From Verrucomicrobia bacterium UBA3841 (GTDB lineage Bacteria > Verrucomicrobiota > Kiritimatiellia > RFP12 > UBA1067): a stretch of DNA of 14,335 bases. The DNA is taken from the NCBI GenBank assembly GCA_002392765.1, contig DGHT01000049.1:1-14335 (forward strand), given 5' to 3'. Every line of letters starts with the position of its first letter. Position 1 is the first letter of the stretch. The notes beneath the pieces were generated by a model that made no database searches, was not told the origin of the DNA, and saw only the letters and a program-made list of their open reading frames with translations. A program made the translations under genes and the position numbers. Below are positions 7,422-13,582 of the stretch, piece after piece.

Positions 7422-7646
7422 ATGCCAGCAGTACTGGAAGCGATAGACAGGATGACTGCCGAGGAGCGAATCAAGACGATGGAATACCTGTGGGCGGCAA
7501 TGACTGCTGCGGCAGAGCCGGAACCTCCGGCTTGGCACGGCGATGTCTTGGCTGAGTGTCGCCGCCGCGTTGCGGCTGGCGAAGAACATTTCATTCCGCT
7601 TGAAGAGGCGATGCGACAGTTGCGTGAGGAAGTTCATGCTCGTTAG
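7422..7646 (+). CDS. Addiction-module antitoxin (unstable antitoxin family)
   Basis: This 74-residue protein matches the short putative addiction-module component family (TIGR02574/Unstab_antitox type). It has a helical N-terminus (AIDRMTAEERIKTMEYLW), a charged linker with PEPPAWHGDVLAE, and the characteristic end CRRRVAAGEEHFIPLEEAMR, which binds the toxin. ATG 7422 is chosen because AAAGGA lies 8 bases upstream and the promoter above gives it a normal leader; an earlier in-frame start at 7371 falls inside the promoter. These antitoxins neutralise a ParE/RelE-type ribonuclease or gyrase toxin encoded just downstream. Here that toxin is truncated, so the antitoxin is an orphan in this locus and may act on a toxin encoded elsewhere. 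Confidence 0.8.
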   Translation: MPAVLEAIDRMTAEERIKTMEYLWAAMTAAAEPEPPAWHGDVLAECRRRVAAGEEHFIPLEEAMRQLREEVHAR

Positions 7647-7686
7647 GATTCTAGATTCAGCCCACAACGATATTCGCGACGGCTAA
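7636..7686 (+). pseudogene. Truncated ParE/RelE-family toxin remnant
   Basis: ATG 7636 lies inside the antitoxin gene, an 11-base overlap typical of such pairs. The 16 codons read MLVRILDSAHNDIRDG, which matches the first strand and helix of ParE/RelE toxins (usual form M-x-V-x-ILDxAxxDLxxG). A TAA at 7684-7686 then ends it, and the sequence beyond does not resume the toxin in any frame I followed. The rest of a ~95-residue toxin is missing. Confidence 0.65.
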
Positions 7687-7791
7687 AGGCTTACACTGAT
7701 TCCTCTTATGACGCTACTCTCCCGCCAGAATTGCAAGGATAGAACGCGCGTGAACGACGCGGGGGTGGAGGCGATGGTTTTTAAGACACCG

Positions 7792-7805
7792 CGACATTAA
7801 TGTCG
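7792..7805. repeat. Perfect 14-bp palindrome
   Basis: CGACATTAATGTCG is self-complementary and lies in the gene-free stretch behind the toxin remnant. The rest of 7687-7890 shows no gene I can support. Confidence 0.5.
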
Positions 7806-7890
7806 TGCGTGATACCGCAAGCGCCATGCGTTCCTCGACCGAGCCGAAGAATGGCGATTCGCTGCCGAGGAAAGTGGTCAAAAATTATTA

Positions 7891-7918
7891 TCTCACGCAG
7901 AGGCGCAGAGGCCGCAGA
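7891..7918 (+). repeat. TCTCACGC-type dispersed repeat, copy 2, left end of nuclease cassette
   Basis: TCTCACGCAGAGGCGC (7891-7906) is the exact reverse complement of 8873-8888, and the match continues partially. The two form an inverted pair around the nuclease gene. CAGAGG-type trimer-like units follow, then a run of eight G. Confidence 0.75.
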
Positions 7919-7937
7919 GGGGGGGGCTATGCTTCCC

Positions 7938-8819
7938 CTACTTTAATTCTCCTACTTTAATATTATATTCTTTACAAGTTTGTACATAGAACCATTTCAG
8001 AATTTCACAAGCTCCACTTTTGTCATTCTTCATAGATTGAATTATATCTTCCCACGATATCACCTTTGAGTTATCGCGAATAGATTTTACAAGATGGTTT
8101 AACTCATCTATATTCATCCTAGGAGTTCTATCATCTTTCTGCCTATTAATCGTCGTCCATGCTTTTTCAATCATTGTATCAGGATCATTTTCTGAATCCT
8201 TCCATTCCTTAATCTTTGTTTCGGGTGCAAATACGATAAAGGCGGATTTTTTTGCAGAGGTTTCGGCATTCTTATTCCCTTCATTAAGCAACCTTGCAAG
8301 GCAGGCAATATTTCGCGCAACTTGATTATAATCCGGAGAGTTTGTCACCGACTTGTCAAGAGGGCTGCCCATCTTCGCTTCTACAATAATAACACTTGGT
8401 TTGTTGTTGGGTGTATCGGCGAATTCTACTTTCCTCTTGTTACTGGCGGTATCCTTTTTTTTATTATTGTCGCCAGATTCACCCTTCAATCTGACATTGC
8501 CCAATATTGCATCTGTCCATGTCGCCCCCTCTTTCTCAAACGCAGGTACAAGGCCTCCTTCACTAATCCATCTTTTTTGGACTGCTTCTTGAATTCTTTT
8601 CAACGCATCATTCTTCTTACTGTCTAAATGACAAAACCCTTCACCATAGTCGTGTATAGCCGCCAACGTCAGTCGAAGCATCCATGTTTCGTTAAATACC
8701 TCTGAACGCGCTATGGGAGATTTCTCGGCATCTCCACACCTCGTTTTGCCGTCATCCTTGTTTTCGCAACACAACGCCATGGCCTTTACAGCCAATTCCA
8801 TTTTAGGAAACAGTTTCAT
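7938..8819 (-). CDS. Putative PD-(D/E)XK-fold nuclease, AT-rich
   Basis: This 293-residue protein has no close family I can name. The strongest signal is TWTDAIL (D103) followed ~40 residues later by PSVIIVEAKMGSPLDK (E147, K149) and then DYNQVARNIACLA (Q166). This is the order and spacing style of PD-(D/E)XK nucleases, with a conserved Gln helix as in many restriction and repair enzymes. An upstream SEVFNETWMLRL segment supplies further acidic residues. The C-terminal ~90 residues are helical and charged. ATG 8819 has AGGAG 7 bases upstream. It lies 12 bases behind the transposase stop, so co-transcription is likely. It is much more AT-rich than both the transposase and the secretin operon and sits between inverted repeats, suggesting horizontally acquired cargo. 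A restriction or other defence role is inference; catalytic activity is untested. Confidence 0.65.
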   Translation of the reverse strand: MKLFPKMELAVKAMALCCENKDDGKTRCGDAEKSPIARSEVFNETWMLRLTLAAIHDYGEGFCHLDSKKNDALKRIQEAVQKRWISEGGLVPAFEKEGATWTDAILGNVRLKGESGDNNKKKDTASNKRKVEFADTPNNKPSVIIVEAKMGSPLDKSVTNSPDYNQVARNIACLARLLNEGNKNAETSAKKSAFIVFAPETKIKEWKDSENDPDTMIEKAWTTINRQKDDRTPRMNIDELNHLVKSIRDNSKVISWEDIIQSMKNDKSGACEILKWFYVQTCKEYNIKVGELK

Positions 8820-8831
8820 TTGAATCTCCTT

Positions 8832-9854
8832 TCATTTGTCATTCTCCCAATTGAAAACTTCTCCGCGTCTCCGCGCCTCTGCGTGAGACACAAAAGCTAA
8901 AACTACCGCGCTTTTCTCCTCTTCCTCCCCTGTCGCCCTTCTGCACAACGCCTCGTTCCTTGCGTTCATGAGGTGGCAGTTGTCGTAGTTCACGGGGAAG
9001 ACGGGCACGTAGATCGGGAAGGAGCTCAGAATCAACTGGCGGCCGTCTGCAAGGAACCGCGAATCCTCGACCGTGGGGTCAAACCGTTGCGGAAGGCCAT
9101 GCGCCACCGTCTTGATCCACCGCGCGAACGGCTCTTGCCGCAAGCGCCGCTCCAGCTCCTTCTCGCCCGGCGAAAGGAAACCACACACCGGCAACATCCC
9201 GCGACGAGCCTTCTCAACCATTCGTTCAATCTCTGGCAAATGCTGCTCGACCGTCATCTTGCGTGTCAGCCGCACGGGAAACATGAAAGGCGACGCCAGA
9301 AGCGTCAAGTCGCCGATGGCGGTCCACGAAAGCGACGGATCGAGAACCGCATGCTTCAGTCCGCTCCTTCGGACAAAGCGATCGGGATTGAGCATCTTCC
9401 ACATTTTCCGCGCCGGGTTCATCTTGATGTACTTGCGCACGGCCGCCAGCGGCCGGCCGGCGTTGACGAGCAGCAGCCAGAAATGATCCTCCCACACGAG
9501 CGGTGCTTTTTCGCCGATAAAGGGGGCAATCAAGTCTTCTCCCTCTCGCCTGAAATGCTGAAACCAGTCGAGAATGTCAAATTCCCGCGCCTTGCTGTAA
9601 TCGACTATCAAGAGCAAATGCAGATGATCGGGCATGATGATGAAATTGCTCGCCGTCAGGAACGGCCACCGGGCATGGATGCCGCGCCACAGAGCAGCCA
9701 TGGCCTCGCCCGCCGGCGTCAATTCAACGGTGTAGCCCGGCTTGCCGTCGCGCACCATCTTCGTTACGATGCGCGAGAGCACCGCCTTTCTTCCCCTCAC
9801 GCAGAAAGTGAGAAAGAAAAAGCGCCGTCCGCTCTTGTCGAATTGCAGCCTCAT
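8832..9854 (-). CDS. REP-associated tyrosine transposase (RAYT, Y1/IS200-like) with C-terminal extension
   Basis: Residues 1-160 are the Y1 transposase domain: GRRFFFLTFCVRGRK at the start, the metal-binding HUH motif in MPDHLHLLL (H77, H79), and the catalytic-tyrosine helix VRKYIKMNPARK (Y142). RAYTs cut and join single-stranded DNA at REP hairpins. At 340 residues it is longer than a typical RAYT (~150-230). The extension (~200-325: GFLSPGEKELERRL ... AHGLPQRFD ... DGRQLILSSFP ... NCHLMNARNEALC) loosely recalls a DprA/SLOG-type Rossmann domain, a tentative reading. The last ~18 residues (SHAEARRRGEVFNWENDK) are encoded by a dispersed TCTCACGC repeat. ATG 9854 has AGGAGG at 9863-9868, 8 bases upstream. 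The AT-rich nuclease gene follows after 12 bases. Confidence 0.85.
   Translation of the reverse strand: MRLQFDKSGRRFFFLTFCVRGRKAVLSRIVTKMVRDGKPGYTVELTPAGEAMAALWRGIHARWPFLTASNFIIMPDHLHLLLIVDYSKAREFDILDWFQHFRREGEDLIAPFIGEKAPLVWEDHFWLLLVNAGRPLAAVRKYIKMNPARKMWKMLNPDRFVRRSGLKHAVLDPSLSWTAIGDLTLLASPFMFPVRLTRKMTVEQHLPEIERMVEKARRGMLPVCGFLSPGEKELERRLRQEPFARWIKTVAHGLPQRFDPTVEDSRFLADGRQLILSSFPIYVPVFPVNYDNCHLMNARNEALCRRATGEEEEKSAVVLAFVSHAEARRRGEVFNWENDK
8861..8888 (-). repeat. TCTCACGC-type dispersed repeat, copy 3, inverted, inside the transposase 3' end
   Basis: Read on the minus strand it begins TCTCACGCAGAGGCGC, identical over 16 bases to 7891-7906, then continues in GGAGACGCGGAG units. It lies within the transposase reading frame and encodes SHAEARRRG. 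Confidence 0.75.
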
Positions 9855-9880
9855 GCGTCGCGCCTCCTTTCAACATCGAC

Positions 9881-9954
9881 CGGGGGAAGTTTCCCCCGAA
9901 CCCCCGCTACCGCGTCGACAAGTCGGGGTTCAGGGCGCAGCCCCGGTTGTTGTC
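9881..9954 (-). other. Two stem-loops in the transposase leader
   Basis: CGGGGGAA-gt-TTCCCCCG (9881-9898) is a strong hairpin 12 bases before the Shine-Dalgarno. A longer interrupted stem spans 9917-9954: outer arms GACAA/TTGTC and inner arms CGGGG/CCCCG around a loop. They could be subterminal hairpins of a RAYT or IS200-like element, or a structure limiting transposase translation; the sequence alone does not decide. Confidence 0.55.
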
Positions 9955-9979
9955 CGCAACATCTTTGACTCATGCCGAT

Positions 9980-9988
9980 ATTATACCA
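9980..9988 (-). promoter_or_regulatory. Extended -10 promoter upstream of the transposase
   Basis: On the minus strand TGGTATAAT is a complete extended -10 element. No good -35 is visible at 17 bases. A start near 9973 would give a ~120-base leader holding the two stem-loops. Confidence 0.55.
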
Positions 9989-10007
9989 AATTATGAGAGT
10001 CGTGGGC

Positions 10008-11219
10008 TTATAAAATTTTACGACCACCTACTTCTGCGTATTCTTTTGGATAATGCGCCTTGAGATAAGCCTGCTGCCAGGCAAGACGCGTGTAGGCAAC
10101 GGCGTGTGACTTGTTGAAAGCATAAGATGCTACAGCCCACCAGTCTTCCCATATTCTTTCGCAAAGCGATTTTGCAGCGGTTTCATCGCGCCACTCGTCT
10201 ATGCGGAAAGCCGGGTTTGCAATGCAGCCCGAGATGAATTTGATCTTCAGTCGCATTGAATCATCAAACATCTTCTTGCCCATCGCATATCTTATGGCGT
10301 CGGATTCATTACTCGATAAACCAGCAAGTTTCTGTGCAAGCGCCATTATCTGCTCTTGGTAGACTACGACGCCGTATGTTTCGCTTAATACGCTTTCCAT
10401 GAGCGGATGGTCGTACATGATAGCCTCTTCGCCGCTCTTTCTGCGGGCAATGGCGGGGAATTGCATTGCCAGTTTCGGGTTGTAGAAGAGAGCGCCGATT
10501 GCCATGATGTCGGTAAAGCACGACGGCTTCACTTCGCGAATCCATTTCATAATCTCCTTCGACTTGAATTGGAAAATGTCGGAGGTATCGCATTTTGCAA
10601 AAACGGACATAGTCTCCTTGTCATCCTCCGTTATGCTGCCAAGGTCTACGGAATCACCCGTTCGTTCCTTTATGCGTCTAAGACATTCTCTCAAAACAGA
10701 AAGAGCTTTCAACGTGCATAGTTCGAAGATAATCCGGTTTGACGTCTTTAGTCCACATTCAGAGCAGTGCGCTGCGATGTGTCGAGATGCGGCTTCGCAC
10801 CCCTCGTTGTCGAAGTCAATCCAGACGGGAGGAAGGGCGATCCTGTTCTGACCGACGAACCGTTCGAAGAAAAGTCCGTGTCTTATGGGATCGACATCCG
10901 TAATCCCAAGCGCATAAGCAACGGCGGATCCCGAAGCCGCGCCGCGCCACAGTCCGGCAAACGAGCCCGTCCGTCGCACGGTTTCGACGCAGTCGCGGAC
11001 AATGAGGAAATACGATGCGAAATCAAGACGGGGATCCGAAGAAAGCCGCTCAATCAATGAGAGCTCGTTTTCCAGGTGCTTCGATGCTTCGACGGGTACC
11101 GACTCGCCCCAGTGCAACTCGGCACCTGCTGCGACGAGTTCGCGCAGGCGCGCCATGCGGGAAGGGGCGCCGTCCGCGAGCGGAAGCGTTGTTTCATCGG
11201 GGATTTCAATGCTGATCAT
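10008..11219 (-). CDS. Short DNA polymerase III alpha (DnaE) homologue with degenerate active site
   Basis: This 403-residue protein matches only the middle of DnaE (~1160 residues). LENELSLIERLSSD, SYFLIVRDCVE, SGSAVAYALGITDVDPI and GLFFERFVG match the palm. DIFQFKSKEIMKWI, FTDIMAIGALFYN, YGVVVYQEQIMALAQKLAGL, YAMGKK and FNKSHAVAYTRLAWQQAYLK match the fingers region. The PHP domain is absent before it, and nothing follows the fingers. The catalytic PDFDVDF motif reads PPVWIDF: the first Asp (E. coli D401) is Trp133 and the second (D403) is kept as Asp135. The third (D555) appears as Glu in IIFELCTLK. About 110-150 residues between them are missing. ATG 11219 is preferred: AAGGAGG lies 10 bases upstream but only 1 base from ATG 11228. 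The start is 2 bases after the stop of the nuclease-like gene. DNA synthesis is unlikely; a binding role or a decaying gene are the options. Confidence 0.85.
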   Translation of the reverse strand: MISIEIPDETTLPLADGAPSRMARLRELVAAGAELHWGESVPVEASKHLENELSLIERLSSDPRLDFASYFLIVRDCVETVRRTGSFAGLWRGAASGSAVAYALGITDVDPIRHGLFFERFVGQNRIALPPVWIDFDNEGCEAASRHIAAHCSECGLKTSNRIIFELCTLKALSVLRECLRRIKERTGDSVDLGSITEDDKETMSVFAKCDTSDIFQFKSKEIMKWIREVKPSCFTDIMAIGALFYNPKLAMQFPAIARRKSGEEAIMYDHPLMESVLSETYGVVVYQEQIMALAQKLAGLSSNESDAIRYAMGKKMFDDSMRLKIKFISGCIANPAFRIDEWRDETAAKSLCERIWEDWWAVASYAFNKSHAVAYTRLAWQQAYLKAHYPKEYAEVGGRKIL

Positions 11220-11221
11220 TT

Positions 11222-12121
11222 TCAGCATCCCTCCTTCCCCGTCGACGGTTCCGTGTCCACCACGGTCTCGACGGCGATTCCGTCGAAGTCGAAGGTGAAA
11301 GTCGACTCGCTGCGCATGATGTCGAACATCTCCTCGCGCTTGGAGGAGAAGCGCTCGCGCGCCTCCGCCATGTTGACGACGGGGACGGACAGGATGAGGA
11401 ACTTCATGTTCCTGAGCCGCAGTGCGGCGGCCCAGCGGCGGAGGTTCGCCTTGAACGACGTGAGGGCCGAGACATGCGCGGCGTCGTCCCTGTCGAAGAA
11501 CAGCTGGTACACGAGGACGGGCGTGCGTCCCTCCGAACCGTTCGCCATGTGGCAGGCGGACGCGGTGCGGTGGAGGAACTGGTAGGCGACATCGCGGCAG
11601 CTGCGGCAGAGTTCGCCGACAGTCGGGATGGTGGTGCATCCTGCTTGGCGGATATAGCCAATCCATGCGCGGAGCACGTCGCGGCGGAGCTGTACGTCCG
11701 TGACGGAAGTGCATTCCCGCAGCCACTCGATGACGGTCTCGCCGCCGCCGTAGAGGTATTCAGTGAACTTTCCCTCGACCGCGACCTGCCAGTCGGCGTC
11801 GAGAATCATGATGTCCGTCATCGACGGACGCCCTAGACGCTTCCCGTTCCACACCGCCTCGGTCGGGAACTCGAAGAATTTCAGCGCGACTTCCGGGTTG
11901 AAGTCCGCGAGCTGCGTTTCCAGCACGCGCCGTATCGCGCCGAGATTCGCAGGCTGCCAGAACTCCGCGAGCGGTATGGAGCTCGTGCGCCAGGAGTTCA
12001 CCTTGGTGCGGGAGAGCTCGCCCAGCACTTCGCCGTAGCTTCCTCGGGAGAGTCCGAAGAAGTAGGCCATTTCATCGTCTATCATTGGTTTTTCGTTTGT
12101 ATTCTGCTTTTGCGTTTTCAT
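11222..12121 (-). CDS. Putative PD-(D/E)XK-fold protein, first gene of the DnaE-like operon
   Basis: This 299-residue protein is not a family I can name. GRPSMTDIMILDADWQVAVEGKFTEYLYG holds D103 followed 13 residues later by E116-x-K118 (shown here as parts: SMTDIMI, then VAVEGKFTE), a good PD-(D/E)XK core. Behind it are a helical cysteine-containing region (GELCRSCRDVAYQFLH) and a strand-rich end (MKFLILSVPVVNM). ATG 12121 (MKTQKQNTNE) is chosen over upstream starts because TATAAT lies at 12129-12134, only 7 bases before it; a further frame to 12304 would include the promoter. MIDDEMAYF (12085) is an alternative start. Its 3' end supplies the Shine-Dalgarno of the DnaE-like gene, so the two are translationally linked. 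The nuclease function is inferred from motif spacing only. Confidence 0.65.
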   Translation of the reverse strand: MKTQKQNTNEKPMIDDEMAYFFGLSRGSYGEVLGELSRTKVNSWRTSSIPLAEFWQPANLGAIRRVLETQLADFNPEVALKFFEFPTEAVWNGKRLGRPSMTDIMILDADWQVAVEGKFTEYLYGGGETVIEWLRECTSVTDVQLRRDVLRAWIGYIRQAGCTTIPTVGELCRSCRDVAYQFLHRTASACHMANGSEGRTPVLVYQLFFDRDDAAHVSALTSFKANLRRWAAALRLRNMKFLILSVPVVNMAEARERFSSKREEMFDIMRSESTFTFDFDGIAVETVVDTEPSTGKEGC

Positions 12122-12128
12122 GCCAACT

Positions 12129-12134
12129 ATTATA
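12129..12134 (-). promoter_or_regulatory. -10 box of the nuclease/DnaE-like operon, probably leaderless
   Basis: TATAAT on the minus strand lies with 7 bases between it and ATG 12121, so transcription would start at or within a base or two of the start codon. No good -35 is visible and no Shine-Dalgarno exists. Confidence 0.55.
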
Positions 12135-12193
12135 CATGGAACATAAGACCGCCTTCCGCCGATTTCAAAAATGTGGCAGAAGTCCAATAACTG

Positions 12194-12202
12194 TGATATA
12201 AT
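12194..12202 (+). promoter_or_regulatory. Extended -10 promoter of the divergent 194-residue gene
   Basis: TGATATAAT is a full extended -10. A -35 candidate TGGCAG lies at 12174-12179 (17-base spacing). The predicted start near 12209 leaves about 5 bases before ATG 12214, too few for a Shine-Dalgarno. Confidence 0.6.
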
Positions 12203-12213
12203 AGCCGCCATAA

Positions 12214-12798
12214 ATGCCAAACAAGCCGTCATACTACGAAAGGGCGAACTTCCTGAAGCGCTGCAGACGTCGTCCGGAGGCGATGGATGACTACGGCGAT
12301 GCACCGTCCTTCAGGAAGTGTCCGTCGATTGCGGAGCTGAAGGGCGCCCTTCGCACGGCCGGGGCGTCCTCGCGCGATACGATACGCCTTGCCGCGCTTA
12401 TGGACAATCTGTCCGCTTTCCATTCGCCGAGGTTTGTGTATGACGGTGACGGATGCGGCGAAGACACAAACTGCTGCAGAAGCCGCACCTCGGGCATCCG
12501 GTCTTTTCTTGCGCAGGATGGCTATCTCGTCTCGCGCTATTCCACGCTAATGCGCTACAAGCGTCTCGCCGAGCGTATTCGGCTGGCTGCGGGCGTCGAC
12601 GAGAGAGTGGATCTTCTTTGGGGACTAGAACCGTCCATCCCGGCGGAATGTCGCGAACTGGATGAAGACCCCTGCGTCAACGAGGACGACGGCTGTTACA
12701 GCAAGCTGCGGCGGTTGTACTGCGTACTGGACGGCAAGAATTTCACGGAAATCGAAGGGACGCTTGCGTTGGAGAGACAACGACATCGATTCTCCTGA
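12214..12798 (+). CDS. Hypothetical protein divergent from the nuclease/DnaE-like operon
   Basis: I do not recognise this 194-residue protein. The N-terminus is basic (RANFLKRCRRRPEAM). The middle is helical (AELKGALRTAGASSRDTIRL) and leads to a Cys-rich patch (GCGEDTNCC). A helical Arg/Lys segment (LVSRYSTLMRYKRLAERIRL) looks suited to nucleic-acid or protein binding, and an acidic stretch (ELDEDPCVNEDDGC) precedes the C-terminus. No signal peptide or membrane segment is visible. It shares a 92-bp intergenic region with the nuclease/DnaE-like pair; each side has its own TATAAT box. ATG 12214 fits that promoter with an almost absent leader. The arrangement allows co-regulation with the pair, as a regulator or partner, but nothing in the sequence proves it. 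It converges on the Crp/Fnr gene with 67 bases between and no evident terminator. Confidence 0.7.
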   Translation: MPNKPSYYERANFLKRCRRRPEAMDDYGDAPSFRKCPSIAELKGALRTAGASSRDTIRLAALMDNLSAFHSPRFVYDGDGCGEDTNCCRSRTSGIRSFLAQDGYLVSRYSTLMRYKRLAERIRLAAGVDERVDLLWGLEPSIPAECRELDEDPCVNEDDGCYSKLRRLYCVLDGKNFTEIEGTLALERQRHRFS

Positions 12799-12865
12799 AT
12801 CCGAAACAGCTGTAGAAGACTATGCCGGGAAAATACGGAATCTGAACGAGGGCCTGGCTGGTCCG

Positions 12866-13546
12866 TCAAACGGCGCGGCGGAGGGTGAAGTGGTTTTTCA
12901 GCGACGTTATCAGGCCGAGTTTGGACAGCCGGCTGATTTCCGCAGAAAGCGCGCTTCGCTCGACGCAGAGGTAGTCCGCGAGCTGCTGGCGGTCGAATGG
13001 AATGTCGAATTCGTCAGTGCCTTTTTGCTGTGCGACGGAACGCAGATAGGCCATCAGCCGGTCTTGCGTGGAGCGGTGGGAGAGAATCTCGATTTTGCGG
13101 TTCAACTCGAGAGTCTTCGCTGCGAGCGTGCGCATGATGTTCCGGACGAGGCGGGCGTGGAACATGCAGGCGTTCTCGCAGGGTGAAAGGATTCGTTCGG
13201 TCTTGACGAGCAAGACATCGCTGTCCTCGTCCGCCTCCACGTCGACGCTCATTGCCTCGGCACCGGAGAGCGACTGCGCGGCGGCAACGATTTCCGTCGG
13301 GCCGATACGCTTGATGATGGTGCGGCGTCCTTCAAGGTCGTATGTCGAAACCGACAGCGCGCCCGAAAGAAGAATGCCGATTCGGTCGGCGCGATCGCCG
13401 GACCTCATCAGCGCATCCCCCTTTGCAAGGTGGCGTCGCCTCGCGCCAAGGCAGGCAAACAGAGCGGGCAGGCTCTCTATTCCGATTCCGTCGAAGACCG
13501 GACATTTTTTCGCCTGCACCGCGAGATATGTGCTTCCCAGTTCCAT
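12866..13546 (-). CDS. Crp/Fnr family transcriptional regulator
   Basis: From ATG 13546 the protein has 226 residues, normal for the family. Residues ~15-120 are the cyclic-nucleotide-type sensor fold (CPVFDGIGIESLPALFACLG, GDALMRSGDRADRIGILLSG). A dimer helix follows (~128-158), preceded by SPCENACMFH with two cysteines. The C-terminal winged HTH (~183-212) reads FDRQQLADYLCVERSALSAE, as in Crp/Fnr regulators of anaerobes that control hydroxylamine reductase (HcpR-like). A ligand cannot be named; FNR-type N-terminal Cys clusters are absent. TTG 13582 would extend the frame but lies in the operator palindrome. ATG 13546 agrees with a promoter whose predicted start falls on it. The gene is divergent from the ferredoxin-type gene, whose promoter carries a Crp-spaced palindrome, so that gene is the probable target. 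Confidence 0.9.
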   Translation of the reverse strand: MELGSTYLAVQAKKCPVFDGIGIESLPALFACLGARRRHLAKGDALMRSGDRADRIGILLSGALSVSTYDLEGRRTIIKRIGPTEIVAAAQSLSGAEAMSVDVEADEDSDVLLVKTERILSPCENACMFHARLVRNIMRTLAAKTLELNRKIEILSHRSTQDRLMAYLRSVAQQKGTDEFDIPFDRQQLADYLCVERSALSAEISRLSKLGLITSLKNHFTLRRAV

Positions 13547-13553
13547 ATCGGAT

Positions 13554-13582
13554 AGTCTATCATTTTTCTGGAGTTTCCGCAA
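13554..13582 (-). promoter_or_regulatory. Promoter of the Crp/Fnr gene, probably leaderless
   Basis: On the minus strand TTGCGG (13577-13582) and TAGACT (13554-13559) are 17 bases apart, with TGA directly before the -10. The predicted start is at about 13547, next to ATG 13546. The -35 abuts the palindrome at 13582-13599, so autoregulation is possible. Confidence 0.45.

Noticed and set aside
6906..7667. A 253-codon minus-strand frame across the gspF start, direct repeat B and antitoxin gene
   Set aside because: It crosses two unrelated genes and a repeat out of frame and has no recognisable domain; the GspF and antitoxin readings are far better.
7687..7890. Possible continuation of the toxin gene behind TAA 7684-7686
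   Set aside because: No frame resumes ParE/RelE-like sequence and stops are frequent; only a palindrome and the edge of a dispersed repeat are visible.
8973..9968. A 331-codon + strand frame over the transposase
   Set aside because: It is a shadow of the RAYT gene, whose HUH and Tyr motifs fix the minus strand as coding.
11220..11726. Upstream extension of the DnaE-like frame by ~169 codons
   Set aside because: It overlaps the nuclease-like gene out of frame and reads as Arg/Pro/His-rich sequence. The Shine-Dalgarno and DnaE homology support ATG 11219.
13547..13582. TTG start extending the Crp/Fnr protein by 12 residues
   Set aside because: It lies in the operator palindrome and upstream of the predicted transcription start, and has no Shine-Dalgarno.
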